Assembly: GCA_002494645.1 (NCBI GenBank)
Contig: DACE01000007.1
Coordinates: 1-45,688, forward strand
Direction: 5' to 3'
Origin: Euryarchaeota archaeon UBA256
GTDB lineage: Archaea > Thermoplasmatota > Poseidoniia > Poseidoniales > Poseidoniaceae
Length of the DNA: 45,688 nt
Below the pieces are notes generated by a model that had not been told where the DNA came from, made no database searches, and worked only from the letters and a program-made list of their open reading frames with translations. Below, in pieces: positions 33,384-40,954 of the stretch (the first letter of the stretch is position 1; each line of letters opens with the position of its first letter). Position numbers and translations under genes: made by a program.

Positions 33384-34022
33384 GTGAATGAGCAGGACCT
33401 TGACTTCCCATGCCCAATTTGTTCGGTAAGCGGACAGGTCAAGATGATCACCCATATCGACGAGATTCCCTATTTTGGCGAGCATACCCAATTAACGCTC
33501 ATGTGCAATGATTGTGGATGGACACAAACCGATTTCATCCCAGCAGAAGGCAAGAAAGCCGGAGGCTGGACACTTTGCCTTGACGACCCGAGTAAACTTC
33601 GAGCCAGAGTTGTCCGTTCTTCGTCCTGCACGGTGTTGATTCCCGAACTTGACTTACAAGTCAATCCCGGTAGCAGTTCCACAGGCTACGTCTCCAATGT
33701 CGAAGGAGTCATTCTACGTTTTCAAGAAATTATTGCCATGGTTCAGCGTGACGTCATGGCCCAACTCGAAGAAGGAGGCGAAGAAGAGGCTCTCCTCGAA
33801 GAGCAACTTCAAACACTCGTTAATCTGACCCTGCGCCTCCATGCATTGAGCGAAGAAGGCGGCACACCCCTTACGCTTGAGTTATTGGACCCTCACGGAC
33901 ATTCGATGATCCTGCATGAAGATGCTGTTGAACGGCCTTTGAGCGAAGATGAACTTGAGAGACTACCCGTTGGCCCGGACCCTGCCGTATTCTCCACTGA
34001 TGAAGTGAATGGCTCAACGTGA
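33384..34022 (+). CDS. ZPR1-like zinc-finger protein
   Basis: The 212-residue protein starts with a treble zinc ribbon (CPICSVSGQ ... CNDCGWTQTD) followed by an alpha/beta region (GWTLCLDDPSKLRARVV, and IPELDLQVNPGS), the pattern of a single ZPR1 repeat. Archaeal proteins carry one copy where eukaryotic ZPR1, which binds elongation factor 1A and helps its folding, has two. The C-terminus is acidic and helical. The GTG start at 33384 has a GGAGGT site at 33372-33377 that sits at the end of the SepF-like gene, so the two are likely coupled. It overlaps the TrpRS gene end by nine bases. Confidence 0.85.
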   Translation: MNEQDLDFPCPICSVSGQVKMITHIDEIPYFGEHTQLTLMCNDCGWTQTDFIPAEGKKAGGWTLCLDDPSKLRARVVRSSSCTVLIPELDLQVNPGSSSTGYVSNVEGVILRFQEIIAMVQRDVMAQLEEGGEEEALLEEQLQTLVNLTLRLHALSEEGGTPLTLELLDPHGHSMILHEDAVERPLSEDELERLPVGPDPAVFSTDEVNGST

Positions 34023-35399
34023 ATCTGTTGCTAGAAAATCATTCACTGTATGCGCAGTTTGGTCTCTCATTTCATGAAGGTGGCTCATCCAAGCAGTCGC
34101 TCGTTCAATGCACAACTGTTTCATCTCACCAGCCAAGATGTTACCGGAGCGGAATCCTGAATTCACTTCAGAAAGGAACTTATCATCCTCTTCGAAAAAG
34201 TACATCATGTACTGGTAGGCCACATCGACATCGGGATTCCCCCCCAACCTTCGATGCTCTTCAACGGTCGCTTGGCCTCCCGAAAATGCGCGCTTGATTT
34301 TCTTCTCAATCGTTGCTATATCATCGCGTAAAAAGAGGGTCGTTTTTGGCTGACTGCTGCTCATCTTGCTGCCAGTCATGCCAACTGCAAAGTGATGGTA
34401 TGTAGATGAGGGAGCCAGAAGCCCCATCCCACCTAGGCTTCGTTCGAGGCCAAGAAGAGCCATTCGAATTCCGTGTTTGTCTCGGGCTGTGGCCGATGGA
34501 ACATGCACATGACCTTGTTTTGGACTGGACAAGATGTCGGAAAAGCCCAGTGATGCGACAGCTGAAACCACACGGTCGCACATCGCTTTGACCTTGTCTT
34601 TGTCAAGCCTCCCGTTTGGCATTTGGCCGAAGATTGCGGCATTTTCGTCATGTACGCTGAGATTGATCAGGATGCCTTTCGAGGATGAATCTTTGATGTT
34701 AAACCAATTGGTTTTGCTCGCCAAACCACGTGTGAGGCGAAGATGTGGGTCTTGGTCAACACCTACCGGGACCACGATGGGTCGTAGGCCACCGTACTCC
34801 TCGGTTTGAGGATGTAAGATGTCGCCTACTTGGACGAGAGGAGCCTGAACGTGGGCAAGATTCGTCTCGCCTCCGAATCCATAGATGGACTCAAATTCAT
34901 TGAGATTGGTTCGCTTTCCGAGTTGGAAACCAAGACGTTGAACCACAGGGCGGGTTGATTGAAAGTACACGTTGGTTCGTTCGGGGTCAAGTCCCAAAGC
35001 AGCATAGTGGGCGATGTACTCATTGAGAGCAACTTCACGTCCCTTTTCGAGCGAAACTCCCCGGGTCGCCTGACTTTCTAAATCCGCAACGGCAATGGTT
35101 ACATCGCCGCCCTGCTTCTGAAACCACTTGACCTGTTCTACAACCATCGAATGACCAAGGTGCATTTGCCCGCTTGGCATGAGCCCGGTGAGAACCCCAA
35201 AAGGATCTCCTTTTCGTTGCGCTTCTTGAATCACGTCGAGGTCACGATGTGCGAAAACTATGCCTCTCCTATGAAGTTTAGAAGGGGATGTGAGGGTCTC
35301 TCCTGAGAGTGGGCTCAGCCCAAATTGCTGAATGATTCGGTCGTAATCAGTGGATTGAGCACTACCCCAAGGGTCGATGATGATATCGTCATTACCCAT
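34014..35399 (-). CDS. trpS: Tryptophanyl-tRNA synthetase
   Basis: This class I enzyme charges tRNA-Trp. The 461-residue protein contains PSGQMHLGH with HLGH at residues 80-83 and GSKMSSSQP as the KMSKS loop, and shows the archaeal/eukaryotic type organisation with an N-terminal extension. The ATG at 35399 is preferred, with GAGGTG upstream; a GTG nine bases earlier is also in frame. The 3' end overlaps the ZPR1-like gene by nine bases. It lies 11 bases downstream of the secreted-protein gene on the same strand. Confidence 0.94.
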   Translation of the reverse strand: MGNDDIIIDPWGSAQSTDYDRIIQQFGLSPLSGETLTSPSKLHRRGIVFAHRDLDVIQEAQRKGDPFGVLTGLMPSGQMHLGHSMVVEQVKWFQKQGGDVTIAVADLESQATRGVSLEKGREVALNEYIAHYAALGLDPERTNVYFQSTRPVVQRLGFQLGKRTNLNEFESIYGFGGETNLAHVQAPLVQVGDILHPQTEEYGGLRPIVVPVGVDQDPHLRLTRGLASKTNWFNIKDSSSKGILINLSVHDENAAIFGQMPNGRLDKDKVKAMCDRVVSAVASLGFSDILSSPKQGHVHVPSATARDKHGIRMALLGLERSLGGMGLLAPSSTYHHFAVGMTGSKMSSSQPKTTLFLRDDIATIEKKIKRAFSGGQATVEEHRRLGGNPDVDVAYQYMMYFFEEDDKFLSEVNSGFRSGNILAGEMKQLCIERATAWMSHLHEMRDQTAHTVNDFLATDSR

Positions 35400-35410
35400 T
35401 CGGTGCACCT

Positions 35411-36724
35411 CTATTCCTCGTTGTCATCTTCTTTGGCATCAAGGCTTCGCTCAAGAGAGACCTTTCCGAGGTCTTTTTTGCGATTCTCCTCCATGGCCGC
35501 AGAGAGTGGTGACGCCATCGGCCCGACACCCTCTCGCTTGAGGAGGTACAACATGGCGATGATGGTTGAGAAACCTATACCAACAATGGCATAGGGAATC
35601 CATGCATCACCCTCTTCGGCCACCCTTGGCGTCACCAACCAGGTGAATCGGATGTCATCTTCATCAAGGAAGCGCTTCGACCATTTGAACAAATCATTGG
35701 TTTGGTGGCCAGCAATCGTCACTGCTGCAGAATGGTTATTCCAAAATTGAGTTTGACCGAGCACATCATACTCCACATCATCCTCACTCAATTCAATATC
35801 AACTGGATTTCCGTTGACCACTGAGAGCATAAGGGTTCCATTTCCATCAACCCACCACCCTTCTTTCATGTTCTTCTCCAATTCTATAGAAGGCATTTCA
35901 GTGCCGTTGTCCAATACGGATTCAACATCCGAGCCTCCCACATCAATCATCCAAGTAACGGGAACATTCCAAGCGCGATTGTTCGTGGCAGAACGGCATT
36001 GTTCAGTGTCCAAGGCCTCGAATGAGAGGCGCGAACCATTGGTTGTGGACTCAAGCGAATGTGTGAATTCGTAACATCGCTTTGCCGACCACGACGACCA
36101 AGCTTCGCCCCAAGTCGTAAGCCATATCCCCGACTCCTCATTAAGGAAATCAAGAATCTCTTGGTCGTGACGAACGGTCGCATCGTTCACGCGACCAATC
36201 CAGTAAAGGTTCACCAATCCACCTTCCGCAACTTCTTGTTTGAGGTTATCAAGAGATCCCATCCCCTTTTCCAAACTACCGCCTCGACGACCAAGATTGT
36301 ACCAATCCCATACGTCGATTGGCTCATCGTCTCCGCTATGCCAGGCGGTGAGAGAAAGTTCAGTCTGGTCGCCATGGACGGTGAAGCCCTGGCCAGCGAT
36401 TCGTTCATGCTCAACCATCGTAAGAGAGGGCGGCGTGTAGGTAGAGATGGGTGAAGAAGCCCATTGACTTGCGTTGATTCGCTCTTCGATGTAATCCCGG
36501 CAAGACTGAGCAACTGCACCCGGGTCGTTATTCCAGGATAAACCTGGCATGCCATAGCAACCAAATTCATCGCCATGCTCAAGACGTTCATTAGCATAAG
36601 AGGTTCTCAGCCATCCATCTTCCTCCCAAGCACTTTGGGCGAGAACTACTGGATGAATGATGACTAAAAGAAAGGTGAGGCCGAGAAATAATGGCACGAA
36701 GACCTCACTCCTCACACCAGACAT
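35411..36724 (-). CDS. Secreted, membrane-anchored protein of unknown function
   Basis: The 437-residue protein has a signal peptide (FVPLFLGLTFLLVIIHPVVLAQS, residues about 9-30), a Trp- and acid-rich extracellular region, one C-terminal transmembrane helix (AIVGIGFSTIIAMLYLL, about residues 380-398) and a charged cytoplasmic tail. Many Trp residues and Cys residues (at least four, in GCYG, SCRD, KRCYE and EQCRS) suggest a disulphide-stabilised, beta-rich fold. I do not recognise the family or see a catalytic motif. It precedes trpS on the same strand, but a functional link is not obvious. Confidence 0.75.
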   Translation of the reverse strand: MSGVRSEVFVPLFLGLTFLLVIIHPVVLAQSAWEEDGWLRTSYANERLEHGDEFGCYGMPGLSWNNDPGAVAQSCRDYIEERINASQWASSPISTYTPPSLTMVEHERIAGQGFTVHGDQTELSLTAWHSGDDEPIDVWDWYNLGRRGGSLEKGMGSLDNLKQEVAEGGLVNLYWIGRVNDATVRHDQEILDFLNEESGIWLTTWGEAWSSWSAKRCYEFTHSLESTTNGSRLSFEALDTEQCRSATNNRAWNVPVTWMIDVGGSDVESVLDNGTEMPSIELEKNMKEGWWVDGNGTLMLSVVNGNPVDIELSEDDVEYDVLGQTQFWNNHSAAVTIAGHQTNDLFKWSKRFLDEDDIRFTWLVTPRVAEEGDAWIPYAIVGIGFSTIIAMLYLLKREGVGPMASPLSAAMEENRKKDLGKVSLERSLDAKEDDNEE

Positions 36725-36849
36725 ATGCCGTCCTAATTGCGGTACACTTTGACGCTTGTCCTGCCGCCAAGAACTGATAGAGATGAAATAGGCTCCTCGT
36801 GCGGAACTGTCGGCGAAACCTCAAAGCCTCATTCAGTTGACCGTCCGTT

Positions 36850-37635
36850 GTGGCGGGAACAAAGGAACTGCAACAGGCATGGATGCTGCTTGAGATGCAC
36901 TGGTCCATAGCACCATCCTCTCAAGTCATTCCACGGACTCCAGTCTACAGCGGCCTTCGCCTCTTCCTCTCTCCCCTATTGCGGCCGTTTTTGCGGTGGA
37001 AAATTCATGGAGTCCACAACATACCTCGTTCTGGTCCGACCATCCTTGCTGCCAACCATTTGTCTCATATTGACCCGGTTGCGGTCATCGCGGCTGCTCG
37101 TCGAACAACGCATTACCTCGCCAAGGACGGGCATTTTTCAAACCCGGTGACAAGGCTACTGATGACATCAACGGGTCAAATCGAAACGTTGCGAGAGCAA
37201 GGGGGTAATGATGCACTTTCGAGTGCAGCGACCGTTCTTGTGAACGGACGGGCATTGGGGATTTTCCCTGAAGGCACACGTTCCAAGCGAACCGAAGCCC
37301 CCTACTTATTGCCTGGGAAAACGGGAGTCGCACGCCTCGCAGCCGCCTACCCAGAGACTTGTGTTGTCCCACTGGCCTTGATTGGCGCACGTGAGATTAT
37401 GCAGCCTCAGAATCACAAGTGGCCACGACTGTGGAGGCGACTCAGCATTGTTTCGGGTAAGCAGGTCAAATGGCTGGAATGGTTAGAACATGAGAATGGT
37501 GGTGGTTATACGGTAGAGAAACTTGAACGACTCGCCAATCAAGAAGAACATGAGATCCGTGCTGAATTAGCAAGACTCTATCGGAAGTTTACGGACCAGT
37601 TAATGGCTTCACTCGCAGCCCTCGGAGCGCCATAG
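36850..37635 (+). CDS. plsC: 1-acylglycerol-3-phosphate acyltransferase-family protein (PlsC-like)
   Basis: The 261-residue protein belongs to the PlsC/LPAT family that transfers acyl groups to glycerol phosphate lipids. The catalytic NHLSHIDP motif (His-X4-Asp) and FPEGTRS motif are intact. A hydrophobic segment precedes the first motif (RLFLSPLLRPFLRW). Bacterial-style acyltransferases are unexpected in an archaeon with ether lipids, although they have been reported in Marine Group II. GTG at 36850 is the first in-frame start; ATG codons at 36883 and 36895 are alternatives. The next gene follows after 29 bases. Confidence 0.88.
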   Translation: MAGTKELQQAWMLLEMHWSIAPSSQVIPRTPVYSGLRLFLSPLLRPFLRWKIHGVHNIPRSGPTILAANHLSHIDPVAVIAAARRTTHYLAKDGHFSNPVTRLLMTSTGQIETLREQGGNDALSSAATVLVNGRALGIFPEGTRSKRTEAPYLLPGKTGVARLAAAYPETCVVPLALIGAREIMQPQNHKWPRLWRRLSIVSGKQVKWLEWLEHENGGGYTVEKLERLANQEEHEIRAELARLYRKFTDQLMASLAALGAP

Positions 37636-37664
37636 TTTATTGATACTCGACCGATATCACTCGT

Positions 37665-38375
37665 ATGGCGAAGACGACGGTCTCGACAGTTTTTGGAAAA
37701 CTTACCTTACCATACCTCCATTATGATCAACGACTGCTCGCCGAACAAAAGGGTCTCAAACTCCTCCATAGTATCCTCGAGGAATCAAAAATATGGGCAA
37801 GTGCACCTTCGAATGCTGGTAAGGAATTTGAAATCTTCAGTCTTGATGATGGCGATGAGGTCTCGATTTTCCCTCTTGAGACCATACAGAAGTACCATTT
37901 TCACAATGACCCACACATGGAAGTGACACTCAACCAAGAACCTGTTTGCATCCTGATGCAACCTGGGCAGGAATGTGCTGTTGTAGATGCAGTGATTTCT
38001 TTTGTACTCTTGGGAGAGGCAGGCTGGCCGCTACGACAAACTCCCCATCAACTTCGCCAGAAAGCCACCCAATTGGCAGAGTTTAGAATTCGAACTGGAA
38101 ATCTTTTTTCCGCTGATGACGTCAATGAGATTCTTCGAATAAAGGACCTTCTTGAAGCAGAACGCTACCATGATGCCCTGGCCCTCATTGGAGCTTTCTC
38201 AAGGCGTTGTTACACCTGCAAGGGTTGGGATGTTGCAGAGATTACTGTCGCTATTGAGCCACTGCTTGAAGAAATCTATCACGTCGATCGCCGGATGATT
38301 CATGACTACTTACGAGCACCAATTGAAACGACTGACCGGATCTTTGTCCCTCGGAAGTATCGTGTTCGCGGGTGA
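37665..38375 (+). CDS. Unknown protein upstream of thyA
   Basis: I do not recognise this 236-residue protein. It has no signal peptide or membrane segment. The N-terminal half is mixed alpha/beta (LKLLHSILEESK, SIFPLETIQKYHF); the C-terminal half is helical and contains one Cys pair (RRCYTCKGWDV). The ATG is at 37665. It is followed by thyA after 43 bases and preceded by plsC, all on the same strand, so it may belong to the thyA-folA transcript. A nucleotide or folate role would be guesswork. Confidence 0.7.
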   Translation: MAKTTVSTVFGKLTLPYLHYDQRLLAEQKGLKLLHSILEESKIWASAPSNAGKEFEIFSLDDGDEVSIFPLETIQKYHFHNDPHMEVTLNQEPVCILMQPGQECAVVDAVISFVLLGEAGWPLRQTPHQLRQKATQLAEFRIRTGNLFSADDVNEILRIKDLLEAERYHDALALIGAFSRRCYTCKGWDVAEITVAIEPLLEEIYHVDRRMIHDYLRAPIETTDRIFVPRKYRVRG

Positions 38376-38418
38376 GAATCCCTAAGTGCTGCCGTTAACG
38401 ACGAGCAAAGGGGATACG

Positions 38419-39213
38419 ATGCGGGCATACCTTGACTTGATGCGTCACATCCTCGAACACGGCTCAGAAAAGGGCGACCGAACAGGGACTGGGACGAAGT
38501 CAGTCTTCGGCTACCAGATGAGATTTGACCTTTCCGAAGGCTTCCCTATGGTTACAACAAAAAAACTGCACCTGCCTTCCATCGTTCACGAATTATTGTG
38601 GTTTCTCAAGGGTGAAACCAACGTGAAGTACCTCCAAGATAACGGTGTTCGCATTTGGAATGAATGGGCTGATGAAAACGGAGATTTGGGGCCAGTCTAT
38701 GGCAAACAGTGGCGTCATTGGGAGGCAAAGGACGGACGGGTCATCGACCAGGTCAAGCAAGCGATTGATGCCATCAAAACCAACCCAAACAGTCGGAGAA
38801 TCATCGTATCAGCATGGAATGTCGGTGAACTGGACGAAATGGCACTGATGCCATGCCATGCATTCTTCCAATTCCATGTGGCTGATGGCAAGTTGAATTG
38901 CCAACTCTATCAGCGCAGTGCTGATGTATTTCTTGGCGTTCCGTTCAATATTGCATCCTACGCATTGCTGACGCACATGATGGCGCAGGTGTGCGGACTT
39001 CAAGTCGGCGTCTTCGTCCACACTCTCGGTGATGCACATCTCTACAATAATCATCTCGAACAAGCCAAATTACAAATCTCACGAGAACCGCTAACTTTGC
39101 CTACTCTCAAACTGAATCCTGAGCGAATGGATATTGACGACTTCACCTATGACGATATTGAAGTGCAGGGTTACGAACACCATCCCCACATCAAAGCACC
39201 CATCTCGATTTGA
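38419..39213 (+). CDS. thyA: Thymidylate synthase ThyA
   Basis: ThyA methylates dUMP to dTMP using methylenetetrahydrofolate. From ATG 38419 the protein is 264 residues, the same length as the E. coli enzyme, and the catalytic cysteine falls at residue 146 (MPCHAFFQF) as in E. coli. Further family motifs are DRTGTGT, KKLHLPSIVHELLWFL, QRSADVFLGVPFN and GDAHLYNNH. A GGGG site precedes the ATG. folA follows nine bases later, a classic thyA-folA pairing. This is the bacterial-type pathway needing dihydrofolate recycling, not the flavin ThyX. Transfer from bacteria is inferred from the type. Confidence 0.96.
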   Translation: MRAYLDLMRHILEHGSEKGDRTGTGTKSVFGYQMRFDLSEGFPMVTTKKLHLPSIVHELLWFLKGETNVKYLQDNGVRIWNEWADENGDLGPVYGKQWRHWEAKDGRVIDQVKQAIDAIKTNPNSRRIIVSAWNVGELDEMALMPCHAFFQFHVADGKLNCQLYQRSADVFLGVPFNIASYALLTHMMAQVCGLQVGVFVHTLGDAHLYNNHLEQAKLQISREPLTLPTLKLNPERMDIDDFTYDDIEVQGYEHHPHIKAPISI

Positions 39214-39222
39214 GGCTCCAGC

Positions 39223-39693
39223 ATGCTGACGATGATTTACGCCTGTGACGAGAACGGTGCCATCGGAAAGGAGGGTGACTTGCCATGGCGTCAATCAAGT
39301 GATTTGAAGCATTTCAAGCTAAAAACACTCAACAAAACCATTGTGATGGGACGCAAAACTTGGGAGAGTTTAGGCCGGCCCTTACCCAACAGAAGAAACA
39401 TTGTTATGACGCGCCGGGAACCTCTTCAAGACGTTGAATGCATGTCCTATGAAGAAGTCATTACGTTGAGCGAGGAAGAAGAGGTAGTGATTATTGGAGG
39501 CGGAGAAATCTATGCACTCTTCCTCGAAGAAACAAAAGAAATTCACCGGACCATCATCCATACGACCGTAGAAGACGCCGACACATTTGCACCCGAGATT
39601 CACGATGCTGGTTTCTATCTTATCGCTGAAAAAAGAGTCCCCGCTGGTGAGAAGGACGACCATGAAATGACCTTTCAGCACCTCATACGCTGA
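39223..39693 (+). CDS. folA: Dihydrofolate reductase
   Basis: The 156-residue protein reduces dihydrofolate, the by-product of ThyA, to tetrahydrofolate with NADPH. It shows the family signatures GDLPWRQ, TIVMGRKTWESLGRPLPNR, and VVIIGGGEIYALFL. The proposed substrate-binding acid falls in the usual helix after LPW. The gene is nine bases downstream of thyA, and the pair would be translated together. Its TGA stop abuts the stop of the MazG-like gene, giving TGATCA at 39691-39696. Confidence 0.95.
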   Translation: MLTMIYACDENGAIGKEGDLPWRQSSDLKHFKLKTLNKTIVMGRKTWESLGRPLPNRRNIVMTRREPLQDVECMSYEEVITLSEEEEVVIIGGGEIYALFLEETKEIHRTIIHTTVEDADTFAPEIHDAGFYLIAEKRVPAGEKDDHEMTFQHLIR

Positions 39694-40062
39694 TCACTCT
39701 GGCCGATATTCGGTAACTCTTACTCCCAATCGTCCCTGAAGAGCTTCCCGCTTCATGATACGGGCGTATTTCTTTTCAAACGCCGCTTTGAGGTCAACCT
39801 CCATTGCTAAACTATGACCCATCAATAAGATGAGAACATCCGCCATTTCTTCTGCACACTCTTCGAGAGGCTTCCCCTTGGTAATCGCAGCTGCTAGCTC
39901 ACCTAATTCCTCAATTGTAAGTGCCATTCTATAGCCCATATCATGGCCGTTTTGACCTGCGAAATCATGTTTGTGATGGAAGGCTGCAACACGTTTCATC
40001 ATCGCTTCCCATTCATCTGCGGGTTCGTGACCCATCCAGTCTTCAACCGTCCGACCATTCAT
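39694..40062 (-). CDS. MazG-like nucleotide pyrophosphohydrolase
   Basis: The 122-residue protein carries the all-alpha NTP pyrophosphatase signature: LTIEELGELAAAI and, downstream, EECAEEMADVLILL, which give the EExxE...ExxD magnesium site. The family hydrolyses dNTPs such as dUTP or non-canonical nucleotides. The ATG at 40062 (MNGRTVEDWMG) is preferred; a TTG at 40083 is also in frame. It lies 15 or 36 bases after the MTA phosphorylase-like gene on the same strand, so co-transcription is likely, and it converges on the thyA-folA unit with abutting stops. Confidence 0.85.
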   Translation of the reverse strand: MNGRTVEDWMGHEPADEWEAMMKRVAAFHHKHDFAGQNGHDMGYRMALTIEELGELAAAITKGKPLEECAEEMADVLILLMGHSLAMEVDLKAAFEKKYARIMKREALQGRLGVRVTEYRPE

Positions 40063-40098
40063 GGTCCACGGTCGACGATGCAAGACATCATGTTTGTG

Positions 40099-40878
40099 TT
40101 ACTTCAACAAGGCCAAAATGCAGGCCCATACCGGACCAAGACGGTCGTTTGCTTGGGCTGAAACCTCGGTGTGGTTCAGATCTTTTGCCCCATCTCCGGG
40201 CTCACGCCCTGCTGCCCAATTTGATGAAATGCAAACCGCTGCGTAGGGTAAATCAAGTTCCTTGGCAAGTTTGGCTTCCCTTGGCATGGTCATTCCAACC
40301 ATCTCCCCGCCAAGCCGTTCAATGGCATTTACTTCAGCAACCGTCTCAAATTGTGGGCCTTGTGCCAGCCAATAGGTGTACTGCATTTGCTCGGTTGTAT
40401 CGTAGGATTGCTCTGAGCGCAATACCTCCACGAGACGCTGATTCGTTTGCTGGTCAAAGGGTCGAGTGACCGAGGTGAAGACGGACTCGTCGCTGTGATA
40501 GGTTGTCGTAACGCCGGTAAAATCGATGTATTGCTCGGCTACTGCGACCTTGCCTGGATGAAAGGTTGGCGAGATTGCCCCGACTGAACAAACCGACAGG
40601 ATAAGGTCGACTTCTGCATCTTGCATGGCCATGATGTTCGCATGATGGTTGATCATGTGTGGCGGGCAACCGTGGCCGGACTCGTTATGATGTCGCTGAA
40701 GGAAAATCAATTCCTTCTCAGAGCCGTTCGCATCTAAGGTCATGCAGTTCAAAGGAACCGGTCCGAACGGAGTCTCAACAACAACTGCATGGTGTTGTTT
40801 CACAACGATGCCGTGACCAGAGAAGCCATCTGTCCCCATAGCGATGAGGCCAGTACCTCCTATAATGCCGAGTCGCAT
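40099..40878 (-). CDS. mtnP: S-methyl-5'-thioadenosine phosphorylase family enzyme
   Basis: The 259-residue protein is a type II purine nucleoside phosphorylase family member. It has GIIGGTGL, FLQRHHNESGHGCPPHMINHHAN, split here as the phosphate- and base-site segments FLQRHH and CPPHMINHHAN, then VGAISP and QGPQFET-VAEVNAIE, with GMTMPREAKLAKEL near the C-terminus. Members cleave methylthioadenosine in the methionine salvage pathway or related nucleosides such as methylthioinosine; the sequence alone does not decide. The MazG-like gene follows. Confidence 0.86.
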   Translation of the reverse strand: MRLGIIGGTGLIAMGTDGFSGHGIVVKQHHAVVVETPFGPVPLNCMTLDANGSEKELIFLQRHHNESGHGCPPHMINHHANIMAMQDAEVDLILSVCSVGAISPTFHPGKVAVAEQYIDFTGVTTTYHSDESVFTSVTRPFDQQTNQRLVEVLRSEQSYDTTEQMQYTYWLAQGPQFETVAEVNAIERLGGEMVGMTMPREAKLAKELDLPYAAVCISSNWAAGREPGDGAKDLNHTEVSAQANDRLGPVWACILALLK

Positions 40879-40954
40879 GGTCCCTTGTGGCGTGCTGCCC
40901 TATCTCAAACCTACGGCTCAACGGTAGAGTTGAGCTTCATTCAGGCGAGAGGTT

